Origin: Terrabacter sp. Root85
GTDB lineage: Bacteria; Actinomycetota; Actinomycetes; Actinomycetales; Dermatophilaceae
NCBI RefSeq assembly: GCF_001429185.1
Contig: NZ_LMIW01000010.1
Coordinates: 248,001 to 312,000 of the forward strand
Reading direction: 5' to 3'
DNA length: 64,000 nt
Position numbers and translations under genes: made by a program. The notes under the pieces were generated by a model. It had not been told where the DNA came from and ran no database searches. It saw only the letters and a program-made list of their open reading frames with translations. This document shows positions 34,593 to 42,793 of the stretch, piece after piece. Every line of letters starts with the position of its first letter. Positions within the stretch are counted from its first letter, which is position 1.

Positions 34593-35057
34593 GTGGACAT
34601 CTCGGCACGAGTCGACTACGCGGTCCGCGCGATGCTCATCCTCGCCGAGTCGGACGCGGAGGGCTCGGGCCCGATCAGCATCGACAGCCTCTCGACCCGG
34701 CAGGAGCTGCCGCGCAAGTTCCTCGAGGCGATCTTCGCCGACCTGCGCCGCGGCAACCTCGTCCTGAGCCGTCGCGGTGCCCGCGGCGGCTACGTGCTCG
34801 GGCGGCCGCGTGGGGAGATCAGCGTCGGCGACATCTTCCGCGCCGTCGACGGTCCGCTCGCCGAGGTGCGCGGACTGCGACCGCACGAGACGGAGTACCA
34901 AGGTGTCGCCACCCACCTGCCGAGCCTCTGGGTGGCGGTCCGTGCGAGCCTGCGCGAGGTGCTCGACGACACCTCCCTCGAGGACCTCCGCACCGGCGAC
35001 CTGCCGGACCGGGTGCGTCAGCTGCTCACAGCCCCGGACGCCTGGCAGAACCGCTGA
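34593..35057 (+). CDS. Rrf2-family transcriptional regulator without Fe-S cysteines
   Basis: 154 residues from GTG 34593 (DISARVDYAVRAML). The Rrf2 winged helix (LSTRQELPRKFLEAIFADL) and wing (SRRGARGGYVLGR) are clear, followed by the helical segment ISVGDIFRAVDGPL. There is no Cys in the whole protein, so it cannot ligate an Fe-S cluster as IscR, NsrR and RirA do. That leaves the CymR/CysR-type group, which controls sulfur and cysteine genes. Its position next to cysPTWA fits a role in sulfate uptake control, but no operator was identified. Confidence 0.85.
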   Translation: MDISARVDYAVRAMLILAESDAEGSGPISIDSLSTRQELPRKFLEAIFADLRRGNLVLSRRGARGGYVLGRPRGEISVGDIFRAVDGPLAEVRGLRPHETEYQGVATHLPSLWVAVRASLREVLDDTSLEDLRTGDLPDRVRQLLTAPDAWQNR

Positions 35058-35115
35058 CGTCCGACCGTCACTGTTCGGCAGTCAGTGCTCTGCCGTCATC
35101 GTGCCGGACGTCAGC
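35053..35115. terminator. Bidirectional terminator between Rrf2 and pilus genes
   Basis: GCTGACGTCC (35053-35062) and GGACGTCAGC (35106-35115) are inverted copies. An inner stem CGGCAG/CTGCCG (35076-35081 and 35090-35095) lies between them. The 5' arm overlaps the Rrf2 stop. Confidence 0.6.
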
Positions 35116-35124
35116 CCCCAACCG

Positions 35125-35505
35125 TCAGCGTTGGGGACCCGCACGGGCGCGGGCCGTGGCAGGCTCGGGCCACAGCCGGGCCCGGACAGTGACGCGCAGC
35201 TCGACGTCTGCCCCCATCGACGAACACGCCTGTGTCGCAGCACCGTTCGCGCGAACCACCTGGTGCGCCACCGCACACGCCTGAGCCGAGTCCGCACCGT
35301 CCTGCATCGCCGATGCGGCGGCCAGGGAGCCGAGGTCGGCGGCCACCCGAGCCCGGTGGCTGGCGACCACCACGGAGGCCACCACGAGACCGCCCATGGT
35401 GAGGACGAGCACCACGGCCACGACCGACAGCGCGAGGACGCTCGCCGCGCCACGCTCGCCCTGGGGACGTGTCGGCCCGACCCGCACGATCGGCACGGTC
35501 GTCAT
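35125..35505 (-). CDS. TadE/TadF-like pseudopilin-type protein (Rv3654c-like)
   Basis: 126 residues from ATG 35505, overlapping the previous stop (ATGA). A basic N-terminus with GERGAASVLALSVVAVVLVL looks like a class III signal sequence, with Gly before the hydrophobic helix. The rest is a short extracytoplasmic domain with Cys residues near positions 77 and 93 that could form a disulfide. It is the last gene of the Tad operon. Proteins of this type (TadE/TadG-like, mycobacterial Rv3654c) are always found here, but their role in pilus assembly is poorly defined. Confidence 0.75.
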   Translation of the reverse strand: MTTVPIVRVGPTRPQGERGAASVLALSVVAVVLVLTMGGLVVASVVVASHRARVAADLGSLAAASAMQDGADSAQACAVAHQVVRANGAATQACSSMGADVELRVTVRARLWPEPATARARAGPQR

Positions 35506-35870
35506 GACGGCGACTCGACGGGTGTCACGGCTGAGGCGCTGAGCTCCCAGCCGGGCAGCAGCCCCCAGCCGCCGGTGCGGGCCGAGACGACGACCCGGAC
35601 TCCCCCACCGACGCCGGAGACCTGCACGCGAGCGCCCGTGGGCGCCGTCTCGACGGCGAGGTCACGGACCCGCGCCGGGTCGTCGCCACGGGCCGCCGCT
35701 CGTGCGGCGACCCGGGCAGCGTCGACGCACCGGATCTGGTCGACGGCGGCGTTGACCGCGACGAGACAGAAGCCGAGGAGGAGCACGACCGACGGGATGG
35801 CGACGGCGAGCTCCGCCGTCACCATCCCGCGCTCCCGACCCGGTGCGGGTCGAGGGCGTCGCGACCTCAC
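35502..35870 (-). CDS. TadE-family pilus assembly protein
   Basis: 122 residues from GTG 35870 (GTGA overlap with the DUF4244 gene). The N-terminus RERGMVTAELAVAIPSVVLLL is the TadE signature: Gly-Met-Val-Thr-Ala-Glu followed by the hydrophobic helix, where prepilin peptidase would cut after Gly. A ~70-residue external domain follows. It is a minor pseudopilin of the Tad/Flp pilus. Confidence 0.85.
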   Translation of the reverse strand: MRSRRPRPAPGRERGMVTAELAVAIPSVVLLLGFCLVAVNAAVDQIRCVDAARVAARAAARGDDPARVRDLAVETAPTGARVQVSGVGGGVRVVVSARTGGWGLLPGWELSASAVTPVESPS

Positions 35871-36070
35871 CCCGCGATCCCCAGGGCGCTCTGGACGATG
35901 CCCGCCAGGGCTCCGCGCACCGCATCGGACTTGACGACTCCGAGCAGCACGAGCGCGAAGGTGCAGGCCGCCATGATGCCGACGGCGTACTCCGCCGTCG
36001 TCATCCCGCGGTCGCGGCGTCCGGAGGTCAGTCGGCGACGCGTGAGTCGTCGGATCAGCTGATGGGTCAT
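35867..36070 (-). CDS. DUF4244 Flp-pilin-like protein
   Basis: 67 residues from ATG 36070, with GGAGAGGAG upstream, the best ribosome site in this operon. RDRGMTTAEYAVGIMAACTFALVL is a Flp-type prepilin motif: Gly, then a Glu at +5 and a hydrophobic helix. The mature protein is only ~45 residues, as expected of a major pilin subunit. The strong ribosome site fits a protein needed in many copies. Confidence 0.88.
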   Translation of the reverse strand: MTHQLIRRLTRRRLTSGRRDRGMTTAEYAVGIMAACTFALVLLGVVKSDAVRGALAGIVQSALGIAG

Positions 36071-36145
36071 GGGTTCTCCTCTCCTCGCCCGGGCGGGGTG
36101 CCCGGGACGCTGTGTCCCCTGGTGGTGGGATGCTCGGGTGCCACG

Positions 36146-36976
36146 TCAGGCAGCGAGCAGGTCACCCGCGAGGGCGATGACGAGCGGCGCCACCGTGGTC
36201 AGGCAGAACGCCGGGAGCAGCACGAGGCCGAGCGGGGCGACGAGGCGGACGCCGACCTTGGCCGCCGAGACCTCGAGGCGTTCGAGCTCAGCGGAGTGCA
36301 GGTCGTCCGAGGCAGCGAGCAACATCGCTCCGGGCGGCACGCCTGCCTGGTGGGAGATGGCCACCGCGCGTGCGGCCGGCGACCACGTGGGCCCGACGGA
36401 GGCCCAGGCATCGGCGTCGGTCGCTCCCCACCTCAGGGCAGCCGCGACCTGCCGCAGGTCCGTGGACGCGCGCCCGGGCAGCCCGGTGGCCACCGCCTCG
36501 AGCACGTCCCACGTGGGTCGGCCCGACCGGTACGCCAGGGCGAGCAGAGCGAGGGCAGAGGACACCTCGGCGTCGGTGGCCCGCCTCCCGTCGTCCTTCG
36601 TGCTGCCGGATGAGGCCGCCACTGCGCCGCCACGGTTCGCGGCTGGGGAGCGGTCCGTCGAGCCGATGCCGTAGGTCGAACCGGTCGGGTGGGTCGAACC
36701 GGTCAGGCGGGCCGCCTTGGTCGAACCGGTCGGATCTGTCGAGCGGGTCGGGTCTGTCGAACTCGACCCGACGGCGATGCTCGGCGTCTCGTGGCCGGCG
36801 CTGACGACCGGGTGACCGCGACCGCCGAGCAGGACGAGCACCGCACCGGCAGCGAGGCCGGCCGCCATGACTCCGAGAAGACGTCCGCCGAGGACCACGT
36901 CGGTGAGGGCAACGGCTTCGGCGATCGCCTCGACGACGCCAGGATCGGCGGCAGGAGCAACGACGAGTGCGCTCAT
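36146..36976 (-). CDS. tadC: TadC-like type II secretion F-domain protein
   Basis: 276 residues from ATG 36976 (ATGA overlap with tadB). An N-terminal TM segment (LGVMAAGLAAGAVLVLL) is followed by a low-complexity Ser/Thr/Gly/Pro insert (about residues 72-115) encoded by repeated GTCGAACCGGTC-type units. Then comes a type II secretion F domain (ALLALAYRSGRPTWDVLEAV) and two TM helices at the C-terminus. It is an inner-membrane platform component of the Tad pilus. The repeat insert is unusual and may vary between strains. Confidence 0.82.
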   Translation of the reverse strand: MSALVVAPAADPGVVEAIAEAVALTDVVLGGRLLGVMAAGLAAGAVLVLLGGRGHPVVSAGHETPSIAVGSSSTDPTRSTDPTGSTKAARLTGSTHPTGSTYGIGSTDRSPAANRGGAVAASSGSTKDDGRRATDAEVSSALALLALAYRSGRPTWDVLEAVATGLPGRASTDLRQVAAALRWGATDADAWASVGPTWSPAARAVAISHQAGVPPGAMLLAASDDLHSAELERLEVSAAKVGVRLVAPLGLVLLPAFCLTTVAPLVIALAGDLLAA

Positions 36977-37980
36977 GGCCGCACCGCCCGACGGACCATC
37001 CGGGAGCACCAGACCCGACCGACCCAGACGAGAAGCACCCCGGCGACGACGGACACCGTCGCGATCGGAGACCCGAGGTAGAGCGTCGCCGGGTCGATGC
37101 CGCAGGCCAGCCCGAAGATCGGGCCCGTCAGCGGCAGGAGGGTCAGGACGGTGACCGTGGCCCGGGGCCCGGCCACGGCGACCGCGACCTTGCCCCGACG
37201 GGTGCGAGCGTCGAGGAGCCCACCCACCGCACGGTCGACCGCGGAGGCGAGCGGGGCGCCGGTGGTCTCGGACAGGCGCCAGGCAGCCGCGACGAGTGCC
37301 AGCTCAGCGGATGCGCTGCGAGCCGCCCATTCGGCCCAGACCGGCGAGGTCGGCTCGGCGCGGTGGCTCGCGTGGAGAAGGCTGCCGACGAGCCGGTCGA
37401 TGTCGGCGGCCGGCCGGTCATCGCCGCGTGCGGTGCCGCCGGACGACCACGGTCGGCCGGGAGCCGAGAGGGAGGCCGCGTGCCGGCTGTTGCGCGCGCG
37501 GGACCGTTGGTCCTGTCGGGCATGGTCCTGTCGGGCATGGGCCTGTCGGGCCAGCTGGACCCGCTCGGCACCGAGCGTCGAGGTGGCCGCGAGCTCGATG
37601 GCACGGCTCGGCGTCAGGCCCGCCCCGAGGGCCGGACCGATGCCGCGCAGCAGGTCGAGGACGTCGTCGACGAGCGCTCCCGGCCGTCGGCGAAGTCGCC
37701 AGCGCCGGTAGAGGTCGACCGGGTCCTGACGCCACAGGCTTGCTCCACCCTGGCCGGCTGCGAACCCGTCGGTTGCCGAGCCGAGTGCGGCGTGCCGCCC
37801 GGGCCCACCACCGTGCCCGCCGGCCAAGCCACCGGAGAGCCGGGCGCCCGCCTCACCTCCGGGAGACTCACCTCCCCAGAGGTCGACCGCGGTCGCCCGA
37901 GCGGACACCCCGCTCGGCCACAGGAGCACGGCCAGACCGAGCAGGAGCGCGGCCAGCGCCCCGACGGCACCGGCGTTCAC
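36973..37980 (-). CDS. tadB: TadB-like type II secretion F-domain protein
   Basis: 335 residues from GTG 37980, overlapping the tadA stop (GTGA). An N-terminal hydrophobic helix (VGALAALLLGLAVLLWP) and a Gly-rich linker precede a type II secretion F domain (DDVLDLLRGIGPALGAGLTPSRAIELA). An interrupting Arg/Gln/His-rich segment (QAHARQDHARQDQRSRAR) follows, then a second helical F-type unit and paired TM helices near the C-terminus. It forms the membrane platform with TadC. Confidence 0.85.
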   Translation of the reverse strand: MNAGAVGALAALLLGLAVLLWPSGVSARATAVDLWGGESPGGEAGARLSGGLAGGHGGGPGRHAALGSATDGFAAGQGGASLWRQDPVDLYRRWRLRRRPGALVDDVLDLLRGIGPALGAGLTPSRAIELAATSTLGAERVQLARQAHARQDHARQDQRSRARNSRHAASLSAPGRPWSSGGTARGDDRPAADIDRLVGSLLHASHRAEPTSPVWAEWAARSASAELALVAAAWRLSETTGAPLASAVDRAVGGLLDARTRRGKVAVAVAGPRATVTVLTLLPLTGPIFGLACGIDPATLYLGSPIATVSVVAGVLLVWVGRVWCSRMVRRAVRP

Positions 37981-39317
37981 GACGCCTCCGCGGCCGAGGC
38001 CGGGATCGGTGGCGCGGCCGGGGCCGTTGGCCGCGAGACCGGGTCCGGCGGCGGGGCCGATGCCGTTGGCCGCGAGACCGGGTCCGGCGGCGGGGCCGAT
38101 GCCGTCTGCGGGGTCGAGGTCAGAGCCGGGGGCGCCATCACGGTCGGCCGAACGAGCTCCGACTCCAGCCCGAGCCGGCCGGCGAGCGCCGGCCACGCCG
38201 GACCGCATCGGGGCTCGTGACCGGGGCCGTCCCACTCGAGCGCGGGCACGATGCAGGGGTTGCCGTCGCGACGGAAGAGCGCCGCCACCGAGGCGACGCG
38301 CCGCCCCCCGTGGTCGCGCGTCACGTGCACGACGACGTCGATGGCAGCCGCCAGCTGGGCCCGGACCGCATCGGGCCCCAAGCTCGCCAGGGCACCGAGC
38401 GCCTCGAACCGGGCCACGACGTCGGCCGGGGCGTTGGCGTGGACCGTGCCGCACCAGCCCTCGTGGCCGGTGTTGAGCGCGGCCAGCAGCTCCCGCACCT
38501 CGGCCCCCCGGACCTCGCCGACGACGATCCGGTCGGGGCGCATGCGCAGCGCCTGCCGCACGAGCGTCGTCAACGTGACCTCGCCGGCGCCCTCGACGTT
38601 GGCTGGTCGGGCCTCGAGCCGGACGAGGTGAGGGTGGTCGACCGTCAGCTCGCGCACGTCCTCGACGACGAGCAGCCGCTCCACCGGGTCGCTGCAGCCG
38701 AGCAGTGCCGCCAGGAGGGTGGTCTTGCCGGCTCCCGTGCCGCCCGAGACGACGAACGCGAGCCGCCGGGCGACCACGGCGCGCAGCACGGGCTCCCACT
38801 CCGGGGGCATCATCGCGCGACCGCAGAGCTCGGTCAGGGAGACCGGCTCCCCGGGCGGCACCCGGATCGTGATGTGCGGGCCACCGTCGACGAGCGGCGG
38901 CAGCATCGCGTGGAGCCGAGCGCCGGACGGGAGCTGCCCGTCGACCCAGGGACTGGCCTCGTCGAGGCGGCGCCCCGCGATGCCGGCCAGGCGGACGGCA
39001 AGACCTCGGGCGTCGTCGGCATCGAGCCGCTCGCCCACCCACTCCATGCCGTGCCCACGGTCGACCCAGATGCGTCCGTCGCCGTTGACGGCGATGTCGG
39101 TGACGCCCGGCTCGGCGAGCCAGGGGTCGAGCGGTCCGGCGCCGAGCACCCGCGAGGCCAGCGCCGACCGGGTCTCGGCGACACGGTGGGCTCCGAGCGC
39201 ACCACGCTCCTGGGTGGCCACCTCGGCCACCGCCGCGCCGTCGGGACCGATGCCGTCGCGGACGCGCTGCCACACCGCCGGCGTGAGCGAGCCGCCGGGC
39301 CGTGGCTGGACGCTCAT
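37977..39317 (-). CDS. tadA: TadA/VirB11-like secretion ATPase
   Basis: 446 residues from ATG 39317 (ATGA overlap with ssd). Walker A VVSGGTGAGKTTLL, Asp box (VVEDVREL), Walker B (RIVVGEVRGAEV) and His box (NTGHEGWCGTVHANA) are all present. The C-terminal ~60 residues are a Pro/Ala tail in which a 13-residue unit (TASAPPPDPVSRP) is directly repeated, matching a 39-bp DNA repeat near 38030-38110. It powers Flp pilus assembly from the cytoplasm. Confidence 0.93.
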   Translation of the reverse strand: MSVQPRPGGSLTPAVWQRVRDGIGPDGAAVAEVATQERGALGAHRVAETRSALASRVLGAGPLDPWLAEPGVTDIAVNGDGRIWVDRGHGMEWVGERLDADDARGLAVRLAGIAGRRLDEASPWVDGQLPSGARLHAMLPPLVDGGPHITIRVPPGEPVSLTELCGRAMMPPEWEPVLRAVVARRLAFVVSGGTGAGKTTLLAALLGCSDPVERLLVVEDVRELTVDHPHLVRLEARPANVEGAGEVTLTTLVRQALRMRPDRIVVGEVRGAEVRELLAALNTGHEGWCGTVHANAPADVVARFEALGALASLGPDAVRAQLAAAIDVVVHVTRDHGGRRVASVAALFRRDGNPCIVPALEWDGPGHEPRCGPAWPALAGRLGLESELVRPTVMAPPALTSTPQTASAPPPDPVSRPTASAPPPDPVSRPTAPAAPPIPASAAEAS

Positions 39318-40102
39318 GCGGCGACCGCCTGGTCGGTGAGCCGCAGCAGCAGCTCGTCAGCGGCACGCACGACCTCGCCGCGTCCCCGAGCGCCCGGCGG
39401 CAGTCCTTCGGCCACCTCGGAGACGAGGCGCCGGTCGTCGCCGACCGTGGCCACGAGCGGCACGTCGAGGCCGTCCATGACGAGGTCCTCGAGGTCGGGC
39501 TCGGTGTGGGCACCGCGCAGGACGACCCACGGCTCGATCGGCAGGAGGGGCTGGGCCTCCCACGCCCGCCCGGCGTCACGCAGACGGCGGAGCAGGCCGC
39601 GCACGCCGGACACGACGGAGGCAGTGGCCGCGAGCTGCGGCACCTGGGTGCCGGACACGACGACGACCGCGTCGACGAGCAGCCCGACGCGGGCCAGCAC
39701 GGACGGGTCTCGGGACAGGTCGAGAACCGTCAGGTCATGCGCGTCGGCCAGGCCGGCCACGACGTCGGGCAGGCTCTGCGCCCACCCGTCGTCGGTGTCG
39801 TCGAGCGGACCCACCCACCCGGAGCCGCCGCTCCCCGAGAGCACGGGCACCCCGCACGAGACCGGGAGCTCGTCGGCGAGCCCGAGCCCGTCCACGACGC
39901 CCGCCACGTCGGCCAGCTCCGGCCAGCGCCACCCCGGCTCCTGCTCGAGGCCGAAGACGACGTCGAGAGACCCTGAGACGCGGTCGAGGTCGACGGCCAC
40001 GACCGAGCGCCCGGCCGCGGCGGCGCGCACGGCGACCGCAGCCGCGAGGGTCGAGGACCCGACCCCACCAGAGGCCGGCACGAAGGCGATGACGTTTCCC
40101 AT
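39314..40102 (-). CDS. ssd: Ssd/CpaE-like (TadZ) localisation protein with altered P-loop
   Basis: 262 residues from ATG 40102; the frame extends upstream but MGNVIAFVPASGGVGSST is the conserved start. This is a MinD/ParA-type fold related to Ssd and TadZ, which place septation or pilus machinery. The deviant Walker A is SGGVGSST, lacking the two lysines of KGGVGKT, so ATP hydrolysis is doubtful. DLDRVSG and LDLSRDP mark the other nucleotide-site strands. It is the first gene of the Tad operon. Confidence 0.87.
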   Translation of the reverse strand: MGNVIAFVPASGGVGSSTLAAAVAVRAAAAGRSVVAVDLDRVSGSLDVVFGLEQEPGWRWPELADVAGVVDGLGLADELPVSCGVPVLSGSGGSGWVGPLDDTDDGWAQSLPDVVAGLADAHDLTVLDLSRDPSVLARVGLLVDAVVVVSGTQVPQLAATASVVSGVRGLLRRLRDAGRAWEAQPLLPIEPWVVLRGAHTEPDLEDLVMDGLDVPLVATVGDDRRLVSEVAEGLPPGARGRGEVVRAADELLLRLTDQAVAA

Positions 40103-40239
40103 GCGCCCACCGTCACGCACGGGACGGAGCCGGCCCAGCGGCATAGGCAAGCCGGTGGATACCCGGCCCTGCGCCCGAGGGGATGTGGACAAGCCGACCC
40201 AGCCGCACGCGCCCGAAGGCAACCGGCCCGGAAAATAGT

Positions 40240-40273
40240 GGTGGCCTTCGTCCGGGGGAAGACGAAGGCCACC
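40240..40273. terminator. Hairpin upstream of ssd
   Basis: 13-bp perfect stem GGTGGCCTTCGTC (40240-40252) with GACGAAGGCCACC (40261-40273) and an 8-nt loop. No gene end lies nearby, so it may end an unannotated small transcript. Confidence 0.55.
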
Positions 40274-40473
40274 TCACGAGACTGGCACCGGGGGGGAGGG
40301 GCCAGATCGCGTCGGTGCTCGACCCATGAGGGGAGCACCACCAACAATGCTGGACGCTAGTCCTTCGGATTGCAAACCGAGAAGTCACGACACGCGGTGA
40401 TTTCTCGCGATTTGTCACGACACGACAGAAACGTTCAACTCCGAAGGCGCCGACAGATCTTCCCACACAAGGC

Positions 40474-40506
40474 GGAGGCCCCCCGACCAACGGTCGGAGG
40501 GCCTCC
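40474..40506. terminator. Second hairpin in the gene-free stretch
   Basis: GGAGGCCCCCCGACC (40474-40488) and GGTCGGAGGGCCTCC (40492-40506) pair with a single mismatch and a 3-nt loop. Confidence 0.6.
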
Positions 40507-40804
40507 AGAGAAGCTCCGGGCTACCAGGCGTGCATTCTCGATAGTGTCGCCCCGGTTGTGCGCCCGGGGGTGGACTGTTCCAAGGGAACTGCTCTCGCGT
40601 GGGTACTCGGCCTCTTCTCGAGACATCTGTTCTGCGTGGATCCGGATCTACGCCTCTCGGCGATGTGGTTCCTGACTCCGTTCTACTCCACGCCGTCGGC
40701 GTGGCGACACCCCCCTCGTCGCCGCGGCGGCAAGAAACTGTCCACCCCGGTGGACATCCCGCACGAATCGCCGCTCCCGGCCTGTCAGCCAGGGCTCAGA
40801 TGAC

Positions 40805-41761
40805 TCAGGTGAGTCGTCCCGCCCGCACCGCGTCGCTGATCCGCTCCCCCTCCGCGGCCCCGCGGACCATCGCTTCTCCTGCCTGGGCGAGCCAGAGGCC
40901 GACGCCTGCGGCGCCACCCTGGGCGTATGCCGTGAGCGCACCGAGGTAGGCCGGCCCACCGTTCGCCACGTGGCCGGCTTCGGGGACGGCGACTCCGGTC
41001 GGGTCGAGCCCCAGGGCCTGGACGAGCGCGCGCTCCATGGCCCGGGCCACGAGCCCGTTGCCGTGGACGAAAGGGCGGATCGCGGCGATCTCGGCGTGCA
41101 CGAGGGCCGCCACGACGGACGCCGGGACGCGGTTGCTGCCGGCCGCGGCGACGACGACGTCGGAGAGCGAGGCGAGGCGTGCGGCGACGACGGTCGGTGG
41201 CGGGGCCGGCCCGAGGTCGACGAGCTCGGTGCATCCCTCGTCACCGATGCGCGGACGGCCGAGGGCGTCACCGCTCACGACCGGCGACGCGGCGGCGACG
41301 TGGAGCCGAGCCAGCGCCTGGAGGGGCGCGGTACGCACGAGCGCGACGACGCGCTCGCTCTCTGCCGTGGCCGAGACGGCGCCCTTGAGGGTGCGCAGAC
41401 CGGGGTCGAGGTCGTCGGGCCAGTCGCGCGCGCCGCTCATCAGCTCGCGCACGACCTCGACGGGGAACTCGGCACCGTCGAGCGCCGCACTCGCCTGGGC
41501 ACCCCGCACCCGGGACTCGGCCGAGGCCTCCGGGATGCGTCGGCGCAGGGCCTCGTGGAAGCGGAGCCTCGTGCAGGCGTCCCGGGCTGCGTCGGCGCGG
41601 GCGCGCACGTCGGGCAGGTCGGTCAGCGCCGCGAGCTGGTCGAGCAGCACGCTCTGCTGGGAGGACGGGCTGGAGGTCGTGCTCGAGGGGGTCGCGCCCG
41701 GGGTCGGGCGGCTCGAGGTGGGGAGGCTCGAGGTCGGGCGGCTCGGGATCGGGTCTGGCAC
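40805..41761 (-). CDS. Fic-family-like protein with degenerate active-site motif
   Basis: 318 residues from GTG 41761, probably leaderless (TAGGCT at 41774-41769). A Ser/Thr/Pro repeat-rich N-terminus (about 1-35) precedes a helical Fic fold. The family motif HPFxDGNGRxxR appears as IRPFVHGNGLVAR: the catalytic His is Arg, the Asp is His and the first Arg is Leu. It therefore should not AMPylate by the standard mechanism. Similar proteins, often called Fic or oxidoreductase in databases as far as I recall, recur next to Ssd/Tad loci in actinobacteria, which suggests a structural or regulatory role. Confidence 0.75.
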   Translation of the reverse strand: MPDPIPSRPTSSLPTSSRPTPGATPSSTTSSPSSQQSVLLDQLAALTDLPDVRARADAARDACTRLRFHEALRRRIPEASAESRVRGAQASAALDGAEFPVEVVRELMSGARDWPDDLDPGLRTLKGAVSATAESERVVALVRTAPLQALARLHVAAASPVVSGDALGRPRIGDEGCTELVDLGPAPPPTVVAARLASLSDVVVAAAGSNRVPASVVAALVHAEIAAIRPFVHGNGLVARAMERALVQALGLDPTGVAVPEAGHVANGGPAYLGALTAYAQGGAAGVGLWLAQAGEAMVRGAAEGERISDAVRAGRLT

Positions 41762-41768
41762 GCCTGTC

Positions 41769-41774
41769 AGCCTA
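41769..41774 (-). promoter_or_regulatory. -10 box of the Fic-like gene (leaderless type)
   Basis: On the minus strand TAGGCT lies 7 nt before the GTG at 41761, without a Shine-Dalgarno. Confidence 0.4.
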
Positions 41775-41814
41775 GATCTGTCGAGGGGCCGACCCTGCCT
41801 GTCACGATGAGACG

Positions 41815-42744
41815 GTGGCCACTCCCCCCGTCATCGACTGGCTGCTCGCCGGCGACGTGGCCGTGGCCTACGTCACGACGCGCGACCTGCTCGGGCGCGA
41901 GGACCCGGGCCTCCAGGCCCGCATCGCCACGGAGGGTGTCGGCGCAGCGCTGCTCGCCGCGCGGGCACCCGACGGGCACTGGGGTCGAGGGTTCTACCGG
42001 CCGAAGTGGACGTCGAGCCACTACACGCTGCTCCAGCTCGGCCAGATCGGCCTGGCCCCGCAGAACGCGGCAGCCCGGGAGACGGTGGGGCTCATCCTCG
42101 ACGGCTGCAAGGCCGACGACGGCGGCGTCAGCCCGTCGCCGCCCGCCAAGCCGAGCGATGCCTGCATCAACGGCATGGCGCTGGGCTACGCGAGCCGGTT
42201 CGGCGCGTCCGAGGACGAGCTGCGCAGCGTCGTCGATCTGCTGCTGCGCGAGGTCGTGGCGGACGGGGGCTTCAACTGTCGGCACAACCGTCCTGGTGTT
42301 CGAGTCACGCACTCGTCCGTGCACACGACCGTGTGCGTCATCGAGGGCATCACCGCCTACCTCAGCGCCGGGGCCGCCTACCGCGCCGACGAGCTGGAGC
42401 GGGCCCGGTCGTCGGCCGCCGAGTTCCTCCTGCGTCACCGGCTCCTGCGCAGCGAGCGCACCGGCGAGGTGATCCGTGCCGAGTTCACGGGTCTGCACTA
42501 CCCGGCCCGGTGGCACTACGACATCCTTCGTGGCCTGGATTCCCTTGCAGCTGCAGGCATCCCGCGCGACGGGCGGATGGACGAGGCGCTGTCGATCATC
42601 CACGCTCGGCGCCGGGCCGACGGCCGCTGGACACCGAGCCGCGCCTACCCCGGCCTGACCCACGTGCCCAACGAGCGGGTGGGTGCGCCGAGCCCGTGGG
42701 TCACGCTGATCGCCGAGCGCGTGCTCCTCGCGTATCCTGACTGA
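41815..42744 (+). CDS. Alpha/alpha-toroid (prenyltransferase/squalene-cyclase-like) protein
   Basis: 309 residues from GTG 41815. Repeated helix pairs with aromatic turns (GHWGRGFYRPKWTSSHYTLLQLGQ, VADGGFNC, SSVHTTVCVIEGI, DGRWTPS) resemble the QW-type repeats of prenyltransferase and terpene-cyclase folds. The DCTAE- or DxDD-type catalytic acids of cyclases are not visible, so function is unknown. No TM segment. The trp leader peptide begins one base after its stop, and the probable leader promoter lies inside its last codons. Confidence 0.7.
   Translation: MATPPVIDWLLAGDVAVAYVTTRDLLGREDPGLQARIATEGVGAALLAARAPDGHWGRGFYRPKWTSSHYTLLQLGQIGLAPQNAAARETVGLILDGCKADDGGVSPSPPAKPSDACINGMALGYASRFGASEDELRSVVDLLLREVVADGGFNCRHNRPGVRVTHSSVHTTVCVIEGITAYLSAGAAYRADELERARSSAAEFLLRHRLLRSERTGEVIRAEFTGLHYPARWHYDILRGLDSLAAAGIPRDGRMDEALSIIHARRRADGRWTPSRAYPGLTHVPNERVGAPSPWVTLIAERVLLAYPD
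42733..42738 (+). promoter_or_regulatory. -10 box for the trp leader transcript
   Basis: TATCCT within the 3' end of the preceding gene is 7 nt from the leader-peptide ATG, so the leader may be leaderless. Confidence 0.5.
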
Positions 42745-42745
42745 C

Positions 42746-42793
42746 ATGAGTTCGACCGTCGCACCGACCCGCGCGTGGTGGCTGCCCAGCTGA
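42746..42793 (+). CDS. trpL: trp leader peptide with tandem Trp codons
   Basis: 15-residue ORF MSSTVAPTRAWWLPS with two adjacent TGG codons at 42776-42781, ending TGA just before an antiterminator segment. Tandem Trp codons in so short an ORF ahead of an attenuator hairpin and a tryptophanyl-tRNA synthetase gene are diagnostic of ribosome-mediated attenuation. Ribosomes stalled at the Trp codons would leave 42794-42799 free. Confidence 0.88.
   Translation: MSSTVAPTRAWWLPS

Larger units (their letters stand above)
40103..40804. other. Gene-free stretch between the Tad operon and the Fic-like gene
   Basis: No reading frame here has convincing codon bias or a ribosome site. It holds the Tad promoter region, one DnaA-box-like TGTGGACAA (40184-40192), two strong hairpins (listed separately) and a near-palindrome CGTGGATCCGGATCTACG near 40635-40655. 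Base composition around 40340-40450 is less GC-rich than the surrounding genes. A small RNA between the hairpins is possible but unproven. Confidence 0.55.

Noticed and set aside
40184-40192. DnaA-box-like TGTGGACAA
   Set aside because: A single copy with no cluster, no dnaA/dnaN nearby and no AT-rich unwinding element; not evidence of an origin.
40560-40803. Short frames in the gap before the Fic-like gene as possible small proteins
   Set aside because: No Shine-Dalgarno, poor third-position GC bias and no recognisable sequence.
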